Source: Comamonadaceae bacterium (lineage in GTDB: Bacteria; Pseudomonadota; Gammaproteobacteria; Burkholderiales; Burkholderiaceae_C). From it: DNA of 8,656 bases. The notes beneath the pieces were generated by a model. The model did no database searches and was not told the origin of the DNA. It saw only the letters and a program-made list of their open reading frames with translations. Made by a program: the position numbers and the translations under genes. Location of the stretch: positions 1-8,656 of the forward strand of contig CANHXV010000083.1 in assembly GCA_947464665.1 (NCBI GenBank), in the 5' to 3' direction. This document shows positions 1 through 6,199 of the stretch, one piece after another (the stretch's first letter is position 1; every line of letters starts with the position of its first letter).

Positions 1-1175
1 AGTCAACTGGCAGCATGGAAGCCGAGCGTTTAGGGACTCAGTGGTTGCAATCACTTTTAGACATCCAAAAAGAAACGCGCGACGCTTCCGAATTTTGGGA
101 CCATGTCAAAGTTGATTTGTTTCCCGATGCAGTTTATGTCTTCACACCCAAGAGCCAAATCATGTCGCTCCCACGCGGTGCAACTGTGGTCGATTTTGCC
201 TACATGATTCACAGCAATCTGGGCGATCACTTGGTGGCTGCCAAAATCAATAACCAGCAAGTTCCTTTGCGCACCGAGCTAAAAAACGGGGATGTGGTCG
301 AAGTCATGACAGCACCTGTTTCAGCCCCCAACCCATCTTGGCTTGGCTTTGTCAGAACGGGTCGTGCACGCTCCAGAATCAGGCATCACCTCAAAACCAT
401 GGCGCACAGTGAATCCATGGACTTGGGCTTGAAACTTCTCACGCAAGCATTGCGCGCTGAAGGCATTGAAAAATTACCAGACGACCCATCCCGCTATCAC
501 GGTCTTTGGGAAAAAGTGTTGCGCTTCACCGGCAATCGCAATCGCAGCGATTTGCTGGTTGATGTCGGGCTTGGCAAACGCATCGCCAGCATTGTGGCCA
601 AACGCATGGCGGCTTTGTTGGCTGAGATGGGCGAAAAACCCGATCCACTGCTCATGACGCGCGAACGGTTCATGGCCAACGACACCATCTCACAAGGCGC
701 CATCTTGTTGGATGGTACCGAAAACGCTTCTGTCGTGTACGCCCATTGCTGCCGCCCACTTCCTGGCGACAAAATCATTGGCTACTTAGGCCGCGGTGAA
801 GGCTTGGCCGTTCACACGGCTGATTGCAGCGTCGGTATGAAGCTTCAGCAAAAAGACAGCGAACGTTTCATAGGCGTAGAGTGGTCGGATGAGATGATGC
901 GCAGCTTTGAAACCAGCATCCGCGTCACCGTGGTCAACACCAAAGGCGTATTGGCCAGAGTAGCTGGCACATTGGCCAATTCAGAGGTCGACATCATTCA
1001 CGTAGAAATGGGACAAGCCAGCGTGCAAGATGCCGCTGAAAATACCTTTGTCATCTCTGTGCGGGATCTCAGCCATCTAGAAACCGTTCTCAAAAACTTA
1101 AAACGCACACCTGCTGTTTTGAATGCAGAGCGCATGACTCACCGCGTGCGGGGGCAAAGTACGGCAGAAGGATAA
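1..1175 (+). CDS. spoT: SpoT-type bifunctional (p)ppGpp synthetase/hydrolase, C-terminal part (5' end outside window)
   Basis: SpoT makes and degrades the alarmone (p)ppGpp that drives the stringent response in the cytoplasm. The frame is already open at base 3, so the gene enters from the left; the ATG at 15 is internal. Numbering from that ATG, residues 1-36 look like the end of the synthetase domain. A TGS domain follows at about 37-100 (FTPKSQIMSLPRGATVVDFA, then a conserved His). A helical region follows, then a zinc-finger-like/RIS segment with CCRPLPGD (C245, C246) and H267/C271, and an ACT domain at about 300-380. The stretch after TGS (TAP..APN..WL.FV, then AR..IR..LK) resembles SpoT more than RelA. 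The hydrolase and synthetase active sites lie outside the window, so activity cannot be judged here. It converges on greB with 8 bases between stop codons and no clear terminator of its own. Confidence 0.93.
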   Translation, partial: STGSMEAERLGTQWLQSLLDIQKETRDASEFWDHVKVDLFPDAVYVFTPKSQIMSLPRGATVVDFAYMIHSNLGDHLVAAKINNQQVPLRTELKNGDVVEVMTAPVSAPNPSWLGFVRTGRARSRIRHHLKTMAHSESMDLGLKLLTQALRAEGIEKLPDDPSRYHGLWEKVLRFTGNRNRSDLLVDVGLGKRIASIVAKRMAALLAEMGEKPDPLLMTRERFMANDTISQGAILLDGTENASVVYAHCCRPLPGDKIIGYLGRGEGLAVHTADCSVGMKLQQKDSERFIGVEWSDEMMRSFETSIRVTVVNTKGVLARVAGTLANSEVDIIHVEMGQASVQDAAENTFVISVRDLSHLETVLKNLKRTPAVLNAERMTHRVRGQSTAEG

Positions 1176-1183
1176 ACGCTGCT

Positions 1184-1777
1184 TCAGCCTGCATGCCCGT
1201 TTTTATATCCGTCCCCACTTGGTTTGGGATATGTCACATTGAGCACTTCGATTTCACGCCATCCTTGCGGAGTGACCAACTTAAGCACATCGCCTGTGCT
1301 TGACTTCAACAAGGTGCGCGCAATGGGCGATACCCAACTCACCTCACCCTTCAAACTGTCGGCCTCGTCAATGCCACGAATGGTCACCGTGCGCTCATCT
1401 CCGTTTTCTTCCACATAGGTGACAGTGGCTCCAAAGAAAACTTGGTTTTTTCCATGGTGCGCGCTAGGGTCGGTGACTTCGGCAATTTCTAAACGTTTGG
1501 TCAGAAACCGAATACGGCGATCAATTTCACGCAAGCGTTTTTTACCGTAAATGTAATCACCGTTTTCAGAGCGGTCTCCATTGCTGGCAGCCCAATGCAC
1601 AATTTCAACCACCTTGGGGCGCTCATCGTCCATCAGGGTAAACAACTCTGCACGCAAATTGGCATAGCCCAGAGGGGTCATGTAATTGCGGGTGCCAGCA
1701 GGCAAAGGCGGCAGACTGGGATCTTCCCCATCGTCATCTGCATCGTTGTCTGTTTCGCGTGTAAAAGCTTTGCTCAT
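1184..1777 (-). CDS. greB: Transcription elongation factor GreB
   Basis: GreB enters the secondary channel of backtracked RNA polymerase and stimulates cleavage of the extruded RNA 3' end. The 197-residue product has the N-terminal coiled coil with the acidic tip in NGDRSENGDY (D68 and E71, the expected metal-coordinating pair). The GreB-typical YIYGKKRLREIDRRIRFL follows, then an FKBP-like C-terminal domain at about 115-185 (SPIARTLLK, GDVLKL). It is longer than the roughly 158 residues of E. coli GreB because of a low-complexity acidic leader, residues 1-30 (DNDADDDGED, then a PPLPAG linker), before the core at about residue 31. The ATG start has only a weak purine-rich site (GAAAGA) upstream. 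The upstream region is short, about 43 bases, and lies just past the tRNA terminator, so its promoter is there or it relies on read-through. The call over GreA rests on the basic coiled-coil sequence and is firm. Confidence 0.95.
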   Translation of the reverse strand: MSKAFTRETDNDADDDGEDPSLPPLPAGTRNYMTPLGYANLRAELFTLMDDERPKVVEIVHWAASNGDRSENGDYIYGKKRLREIDRRIRFLTKRLEIAEVTDPSAHHGKNQVFFGATVTYVEENGDERTVTIRGIDEADSLKGEVSWVSPIARTLLKSSTGDVLKLVTPQGWREIEVLNVTYPKPSGDGYKNGHAG

Positions 1778-1804
1778 GGTCTTTCATTGAAATAAAACTA
1801 TTCA

Positions 1805-1814
1805 AAACCGGTTT
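1805..1814. promoter_or_regulatory. Perfect 10-bp palindrome upstream of greB
   Basis: AAACCGGTTT is a perfect palindrome in the short gap between the tRNA terminator and the greB start, about 28 bases before the ATG. It could be an operator over the greB promoter. A palindrome this short can also arise by chance, and I recognise no known regulator site. Confidence 0.2.
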
Positions 1815-1820
1815 GCACAA

Positions 1821-1856
1821 AGAAAAACAGCCTAGGGGCATAAGCCTCTAAGCTGT
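1821..1856 (-). terminator. Intrinsic terminator of tRNA-Arg
   Basis: On the - strand an arm starting ACAGCTTAGAGGC pairs with GCCCCTAGGCTGT across a 4-base loop (TTAT). That gives 12 pairs including one G-T, plus one mismatch. TTTTTCTTT follows directly. Hairpin plus T-run about 25 bases beyond the tRNA 3' end is the classic rho-independent arrangement. It should separate the tRNA from greB, although some read-through into greB is possible. Confidence 0.8.
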
Positions 1857-1881
1857 GTTCTAGTCTCGAAAAATCGAAATC

Positions 1882-1958
1882 TGGTGCGGCTGGCAGGAAT
1901 CGAACCCACGACCCCTTGGTTCGTAGCCAAGTACTCTATCCAGCTGAGCTACAGCCGC
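1882..1958 (-). tRNA. tRNA-Arg, anticodon ACG
   Basis: The 77-nt - strand sequence folds as a complete cloverleaf. The acceptor arms GCGGCTG and CAGCCGC pair fully, the D arm contains AGCTCAGCTGGATAGAG, and the anticodon stem CTTGG/CCAAG encloses the loop CTACGAA. The T loop is the standard GGTTCGATTCC. Discriminator A and an encoded CCA (plus-strand TGG at 1882-1884) complete it. The anticodon is ACG (plus-strand CGT at 1922-1924), the bacterial arginine tRNA whose A34 is converted to inosine by TadA to read CGU, CGC and CGA. It stands alone with a likely promoter before it and a terminator after it. Confidence 0.97.
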
Positions 1959-1968
1959 GAAGTTGCTG

Positions 1969-1995
1969 ATTGTAGCATGGTATTTTGTAGGCCAA
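1969..1995 (-). promoter_or_regulatory. Likely sigma-70 promoter of tRNA-Arg
   Basis: On the - strand a good -10 box, TACAAT (1969-1974), sits 10 bases before the tRNA 5' end, which suits a very short leader. The best -35 candidate is TTGGCC (1990-1995) with 15-bp spacing, shorter than the ideal 17. The -10 is convincing by position and sequence; the -35 is tentative. Confidence 0.55.
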
Positions 1996-2073
1996 GGACG
2001 AGCAAGTCGGTAGATGGCAAAACGCAGTCTAGATTTTCAAACATCAATATTTCTGGCTACAAAGAATCAATTC

Positions 2074-2103
2074 CAAAACAAAAACTGCGCAACTCTATGC
2101 GCA
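2074..2103 (-). terminator. Intrinsic terminator of the leftward VWA gene
   Basis: On the - strand TGCGCA-TAGAGT-TGCGCA forms a 6-bp stem with a 6-base loop, and GTTTTTGTTTT follows at once. It lies about 60 bases past the stop codon of the leftward VWA gene, where a transcript terminator is expected. The stem is short and the T-run has one interruption, so efficiency is uncertain. Confidence 0.6.
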
Positions 2104-2104
2104 A

Positions 2105-2119
2105 TAGGGCTCCGCCCTA
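2105..2119. repeat. Small GC-rich hairpin TAGGGC-TCC-GCCCTA
   Basis: A perfect 6-bp stem with a 3-base loop lies between the VWA stop codon and the terminator at 2074-2103. No T-run follows it on either strand, so alone it is not a canonical terminator. It may protect the mRNA 3' end or form a tandem structure with the neighbouring terminator. The rest of the gap from 1996 to 2161 holds nothing else I can identify. Confidence 0.4.
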
Positions 2120-2161
2120 GCAGCATGGCCGTTTCACCGCTTATATCGACCATTGAATCAC

Positions 2162-3259
2162 CTAACTCAACGATTTAAATGAATTCTGAGGGCCCATTCT
2201 GAACCAAAGTGCCGAAAGCAAAAGCGCAAGAAAAACGAACACCAGCGCCAACCCAGAAAGCAAGGCTGTTATTTCTGTGTCGCGTTTTTCCATCGTGAAT
2301 TGCGTAGAAAGGTGCTTGTAGACCTGCTTCAAATCTTCTGCAGAACCCGCCTTGAAATAATCAGCTTCAGTGATTTTGGCGATACCCTTTAAGGCTTCCT
2401 CATCCACTTGAGTGAAAAATGAATACCCCTCGAAGCCCGGAATAAACCCATTCGGTGTGCCGAAACCGACGGTGTAAACACGAACCCCCAAATCGGCCGC
2501 CTTCTTGGCAGCTATCAAGGGGTCAGGGCCAGTTGTTCGTCGTCCATCTGACAGCAAAACAATGGCGCCACCCTTGTAGGAGCCAGGGGGTTCGGGGGGG
2601 CGCTCTTGCACAGCAGGCTTGGCATCTAAGCTTTTGGGGCCGCCCGCCTTACTTTGTCGGCCTTGATCGTTATAGCCAAAAGGATTGGTGTTGTAGAGAG
2701 CCGCCTCGAGGTCAATTGGCGCTTCAGGCCTGAGTGTGCTCAAGGCCAACAACAGTCCGCTGCCTGTGGCTGTTCCCCGCTGTAATTGAAAACGATCAAT
2801 CGCAGCAACCAGTTCATCTTTGTCTTGCGACACATGCTGCACGACCTGTGCGTTGCCGGCAAACGAAACAATTCCCACACGCACGTTTTTGGGCAGGTCT
2901 TGTAAAAATTCTTTGGCAGCCTTTTGAGCCGCTCTAATTCTGCTGGGTTCGACATCTTCTGCCAGCATGCTTCGGGAGACGTCCATGGCCATGATGAGCG
3001 TCATGTAGTCGGCCGGCAAAGTGACCCTGGCCATCGGTCTGGCACTGGCAAACAACAAAAGCGCCACAGCCAGACCCATTAAGGCGGGCGGGATATGCCG
3101 CCGCCAAGGGGAAGGCAGGTCCATGTTTTGCAAGATCCAAGAGACGGCAGAAAAGGTCACAACTTGCTGCCGTTTTCGCCTTAAAAGCCACAAGTAGCCT
3201 GCCAGTATGAGTGGCAAGAGCAAGAGGGACCAGAGCATGAAGGGATTTAGAAATTGCAT
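2162..3259 (-). CDS. Membrane-anchored VWA-domain protein, BatA/BatB-like (VWA-1)
   Basis: The protein is a 365-residue VWA-domain protein of the MoxR-associated (Bat-like) type. From the chosen ATG it has a short N-terminal hydrophobic segment (about 8-25), basic residues, and a second membrane segment at about 57-73 ending in ARP. The VWA domain follows with a complete MIDAS: DVSRS (D93, S95, S97), Thr163 in RGTATGSG, and LLSDG (D238). A C-terminal membrane helix lies at about 332-352. Between MIDAS Thr and LLSDG is an insert rich in Gly, Pro and charge containing KSLDA (about 209-213). The TTG at 3289 would add ten residues, but the ATG at 3259 gives the family-like beginning MQFLNPFMLW, so I prefer it; neither has a clear ribosome site. 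It is divergent from the protease-moxR operon across about 60 bases and is clearly paralogous to the VWA gene at 6192-7187. It probably works with the MoxR ATPase (inference). Confidence 0.88.
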   Translation of the reverse strand: MQFLNPFMLWSLLLLPLILAGYLWLLRRKRQQVVTFSAVSWILQNMDLPSPWRRHIPPALMGLAVALLLFASARPMARVTLPADYMTLIMAMDVSRSMLAEDVEPSRIRAAQKAAKEFLQDLPKNVRVGIVSFAGNAQVVQHVSQDKDELVAAIDRFQLQRGTATGSGLLLALSTLRPEAPIDLEAALYNTNPFGYNDQGRQSKAGGPKSLDAKPAVQERPPEPPGSYKGGAIVLLSDGRRTTGPDPLIAAKKAADLGVRVYTVGFGTPNGFIPGFEGYSFFTQVDEEALKGIAKITEADYFKAGSAEDLKQVYKHLSTQFTMEKRDTEITALLSGLALVFVFLALLLSALWFRMGPQNSFKSLS

Positions 3260-3321
3260 AGCCAATAGGGTTTTCGCAAGTTCCGCCAATTTACCATTGA
3301 AGCTTATGTTATGGTTATTTG

Positions 3322-4260
3322 ATGAAACGAGAAGCTGTTTTTAGCAAAAGCACGCGAACTGTGGCTTCGGTCTTGCAGACGGATGGGGGTTCAAGCGCGA
3401 CCTTGACCGACTTTGGCAAGGCAGACAAGTCTGCAGCATCATCTTCAAACAGACTTACCCAATGGAAATCAATTCTTCGGTGGGACTTTGCCGCCATCTT
3501 TTTGCTTGGGGTCGTCTTCAGCATGCTTGCCATGGGTGTTTTTCTCAAGCTCAACCCTTTGCCTAAAACTCTCACTCAAAGCGACATTGATGGCTCTGTG
3601 ATGCATACGCTGCTCAACAAAGAGCTTCCTTCTCAAAGCGCCAAAGTCGCTGCATCGGTCCAAGGGGCTGTCGTTCATGTTCAGTCCTACGTCACTGACC
3701 CGAAAAACAAAGACATCGACAAAGAAAGTGGCGTTGGTACAGGCGTTGTCATCAAAGACGATGGCACGATTTTGACCAATTTTCATGTCATTGCTGGGGC
3801 TAAGAAGTTGAAGGTCACATTTTTTGATGGTACTGAGTCAGAGGCCATTGTGATAGGCGTACAGCCCGAAAAAGACTTGGCAGTGATCAAACCTCAAAAA
3901 ATTCCTGACGATCTTGAGCCCGCAGTTTTAGGATCAAGCCAGCAACTCTTGCCAGGAGACCAAGTCGTGGTAGTTGGTTTCCCATTCGGCATTGGGCCTT
4001 CAGTTTCAGCTGGCGTTGTCTCAGGCTTGAACCGACAGTTTAAATCGCCTGATGGCAATCAATCGCTCAGCGGTCTCATTCAATTTGATGCGGCAGCCAA
4101 TCCGGGTAATTCCGGTGGCCCCTTGGTCAATATGTCAGGCGAAGTGATTGGCATTGTGACGGCCATCCTCAACCCCACATCGGCCAGAACATTCATTGGC
4201 ATTGGCTTTGCCACCACCATCGAGAGCGCAGGAAGTGCCGTCGGCTTGCCACCTTTTTAA
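3322..4260 (+). CDS. Membrane-anchored trypsin-like (S1C/HtrA-type) serine protease without PDZ domain
   Basis: The 312-residue product starts with a Ser/Thr-rich cytoplasmic tail (about 1-50) and a single membrane helix at about 55-76 (AAIFLLGVVFSMLAMGVFL). A linker follows, then a trypsin-fold protease domain from about 105 that should face the periplasm. The catalytic triad is visible: His155 (TNFHVI), Asp185 (EKDLAVI) and Ser264 in GNSGGPL. The chain ends at GIGFATTIESAGSAVGLPPF, right at the end of the protease fold, so the PDZ domain or domains of DegP/DegQ/DegS are absent. A TTG codon precedes the ATG, but I chose the ATG; no ribosome site is evident, so the start is moderately certain. 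It is the first gene of the rightward operon, 18 bases before moxR. Its substrate is unknown; cleavage of an envelope or membrane protein linked to the MoxR/VWA complex is inference. Confidence 0.9.
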   Translation: MKREAVFSKSTRTVASVLQTDGGSSATLTDFGKADKSAASSSNRLTQWKSILRWDFAAIFLLGVVFSMLAMGVFLKLNPLPKTLTQSDIDGSVMHTLLNKELPSQSAKVAASVQGAVVHVQSYVTDPKNKDIDKESGVGTGVVIKDDGTILTNFHVIAGAKKLKVTFFDGTESEAIVIGVQPEKDLAVIKPQKIPDDLEPAVLGSSQQLLPGDQVVVVGFPFGIGPSVSAGVVSGLNRQFKSPDGNQSLSGLIQFDAAANPGNSGGPLVNMSGEVIGIVTAILNPTSARTFIGIGFATTIESAGSAVGLPPF

Positions 4261-4266
4261 ATTTTC

Positions 4267-4272
4267 GGAGGG
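4267..4272 (+). promoter_or_regulatory. Strong ribosome binding site of moxR
   Basis: GGAGGG lies 6 bases before the ATG at 4279, in the 18-base gap after the protease stop codon. It is by far the best Shine-Dalgarno sequence in the cluster. It fixes the moxR start and suggests the ATPase is made at a higher level than the genes around it. Confidence 0.85.
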
Positions 4273-4278
4273 AAATAC

Positions 4279-5316
4279 ATGACTCAATCAAACGAAGCTT
4301 GGCGAGGTCAGAACTTAGCAGCCCCACTGCATAACCCTGCAGAGGCCGCTGCGCTGATGCAAAGGGTGATGTATGAAGTCAAGCGAGTTGTTGTGGGGCA
4401 AGATGTTTTTTTAGAACGTGTCCTGATTGCATTGCTAGCACAGGGGCACCTCCTGATTGAGGGCGTACCAGGTTTGGCCAAAACTTTGACTGTGAACACA
4501 CTTGCCAAAACCTTGAACGGTCAATTCAGTCGAATTCAATTCACACCTGATTTGCTGCCTGCCGACCTGGTTGGAACCAGAATTTTCAACCAGCAAACAA
4601 GTGAGTTCAGCACCGTGTTGGGTCCTGTTTTCACCAACCTTTTACTGGCTGACGAAATTAACCGTGCCCCTGCCAAAGTGCAAAGTGCCTTGCTTGAAGT
4701 CATGCAGGAAAGACAAGTCACCATCGCAGGAAAATCTCATCGGGTCCCTTCGCCCTTCTTGGTCATGGCCACTCAAAACCCCATTGAAACGGAAGGCACT
4801 TACCCGCTGCCCGAGGCGCAAGTAGACCGTTTCATGATGAAGGTATTGATTGACTACCCTACCGAGGATGATGAGTTTGTGATTGTCCAACGCGTCATTT
4901 CCGGTGGGGCACAAGTCACGGGCGTTGTCACACCGGAAGAGCTGCAAAAGCTTCAAGCGCAATGCCGACATTGCTATGTCGACCCCAGCCTGATTCACTA
5001 CGCCGTCAAACTGATATCTGCCACACGCTTTCCTGAACGCTATGGACTTGAAAGCCTAAAAGGTCTAATCAGCTTTGGCGCCAGTCCCCGAGCCAGCATT
5101 GGTCTGATTGAAGGGGCACGCGCACTGGCTTTGATGCGTGGTCGCGATTACGCACTGCCTGAAGACGTGGCCGACTTGGTGCCCGATGTCTTGAGACACC
5201 GCCTGGTTCTTTCTTATACGGCATTGGCTGAAGGCAAAACACCCGATGCCATCATTCAAGAAGTCATGAAGGCCATTCCTATGCCAAGCCAACCCATGGC
5301 ATCGAATGTCAGCTGA
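4279..5316 (+). CDS. MoxR-family AAA+ ATPase
   Basis: MoxR ATPases are cytoplasmic hexameric chaperone-like motors that work with VWA-domain partners, often to mature or remodel protein complexes, including metal insertion. The 345-residue product shows the full AAA+ set: Walker A as the MoxR variant GVPGLAKT (62-69), Walker B LLLADE (121-126) followed by the MoxR signature INRAPAKVQSALLEVMQER, sensor 1 ATQNP (164-168), PLPEAQVDRF (177-185), and sensor 2 GASPRAS (267-273) in the C-terminal lid. Length is normal for the family. The start is set by a strong GGAGGG. Its last 11 bases overlap the DUF58 gene, so the two are translationally coupled. I do not give the symbol moxR because the family has many paralogous subfamilies (RavA, MoxR proper, APE2220 type, TM0930 type). 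With DUF58 and Bat-like VWA neighbours it best fits MoxR proper. Confidence 0.95.
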   Translation: MTQSNEAWRGQNLAAPLHNPAEAAALMQRVMYEVKRVVVGQDVFLERVLIALLAQGHLLIEGVPGLAKTLTVNTLAKTLNGQFSRIQFTPDLLPADLVGTRIFNQQTSEFSTVLGPVFTNLLLADEINRAPAKVQSALLEVMQERQVTIAGKSHRVPSPFLVMATQNPIETEGTYPLPEAQVDRFMMKVLIDYPTEDDEFVIVQRVISGGAQVTGVVTPEELQKLQAQCRHCYVDPSLIHYAVKLISATRFPERYGLESLKGLISFGASPRASIGLIEGARALALMRGRDYALPEDVADLVPDVLRHRLVLSYTALAEGKTPDAIIQEVMKAIPMPSQPMASNVS

Positions 5317-6199
5317 AGCCTTATTACAGCAGCTAGAGTGGACAGTCCTGCGGCGGCTAGATGGCTTGCTGCAGGGTGACCACCAAACCTTGTTCAGAGG
5401 TGCTGGCTTGGAGTTGGCCGACTTGAGGGAATACCAAACCCATGATGATGTGCGGCACATCGATTGGAACGTCACAGCCCGCATGCAGACGCCTTATGTC
5501 AGAGAGCATCAAGAAGATCGAGAAATCAGTGCTTGGTTTTTATTGGACCTGTCGGGCTCCATGGATTTTGCAAGCACGGGCCAAAGTAAACGAGAATTGA
5601 TGCTGGCTTTTGTGGCCATCATGGCCAAGTTGCTGATGCAGCGTGGCAATCGAATTGGCGCGCTGATCTTGAGCCCCGCTGACGCTTCAGGCTTTAAATA
5701 CATTCCTGCCAGAATGGGCCGTCGTCACCTCCTCCATGTTTTGCATACAGCTCAAACCACAGGAGTCTCTAAGGCGCCGCATCAGACAGATTTAAACCAA
5801 TGGTTGGCCCGAGCCAATGGCTTGCTCAAACGTCGATCTTGCGTCTTTGTGATTTCAGATTTCATGGGTCATTTTGACTGGGCCAAAGAACTGTCCCAAT
5901 TGGGCCGGCGACATGACACGGTGGCCGCCAGACTTTACGATCCTATTGAGATGCAATTGCCCAATGCCGGCCTCATGACATTGCAGGATTCTGAGTCCTC
6001 AGAGCAATTGTTGATCGACACAGCCAATCCAAAATTCAGAAAGCGCTATGCCAAACTGGTAGAAGAAAGAGAGCTGCAACTGCAAACCACTTTTGCGCAG
6101 TCGGGTGTCGATGCTCTGGAAATTTCAACCAACGAAGACATTGCCGCAGCCTTGTTAAGATTTTCTGAATTGCGAAAAAGGAGACTTTGGCGTGCCTGA
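5306..6199 (+). CDS. DUF58 protein with VWA-like MIDAS motif
   Basis: DUF58 proteins are the standard companions of MoxR ATPases; their biochemical role is not settled. The 297-residue product has no membrane segment and no signal peptide, so it is probably cytoplasmic. The DUF58 signature is clear at about 30-72: FRGAGLELADLREYQTHDDV, then RHIDWNVTAR and YVREHQEDRE. A VWA-like fold follows, with a perfect MIDAS DLSGSM (D81, S83, S85) and a later FVISDFMGHF strand. The C-terminus is helical and charged (LRFSELRKRRLWRA). The ATG lies inside the end of moxR (11-base overlap) with no good ribosome site of its own, which points to translational coupling. It in turn overlaps the next VWA gene by 8 bases. 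Three MIDAS proteins in one cluster suggests a metal-dependent assembly around the ATPase (inference). Confidence 0.92.
   Translation: MSAEALLQQLEWTVLRRLDGLLQGDHQTLFRGAGLELADLREYQTHDDVRHIDWNVTARMQTPYVREHQEDREISAWFLLDLSGSMDFASTGQSKRELMLAFVAIMAKLLMQRGNRIGALILSPADASGFKYIPARMGRRHLLHVLHTAQTTGVSKAPHQTDLNQWLARANGLLKRRSCVFVISDFMGHFDWAKELSQLGRRHDTVAARLYDPIEMQLPNAGLMTLQDSESSEQLLIDTANPKFRKRYAKLVEERELQLQTTFAQSGVDALEISTNEDIAAALLRFSELRKRRLWRA
6178..6183 (+). promoter_or_regulatory. Ribosome binding site supporting the GTG start of VWA-2
   Basis: AAGGAG, inside the end of the DUF58 gene, lies 8 bases before the GTG at 6192. This spacing is right, it decides for GTG as the start, and it implies coupled translation. 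Confidence 0.75.

Noticed and set aside
1178..1204. Hairpin GCTG-CTT-CAGC followed downstream by TTTTT between spoT and greB as a spoT terminator
   Set aside because: The stem has only four pairs, and the T-run is more than 10 bases away and inside greB.
1882..1958. tRNA-Arg as an integration site for a mobile island
   Set aside because: I found no second copy of the tRNA 3' end, no integrase and no foreign-looking genes in the window.
1884..2120. Open frame of 78 codons on the + strand
   Set aside because: It runs antisense through the tRNA-Arg gene and both - strand terminators; its apparent protein start is the tRNA complement.
3249..3297. Short frame (MVNWRNLRKPYWLCNF) before and overlapping the VWA-1 start, as a possible leader peptide
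   Set aside because: It has no ribosome site and no codon run typical of attenuation, and no attenuator hairpin follows. Chance is the simpler reading.
4642..5484. Open frames of 118 and 139 codons on the - strand
   Set aside because: They are antisense to the conserved MoxR and DUF58 coding sequences, with no ribosome sites and no recognisable domains.
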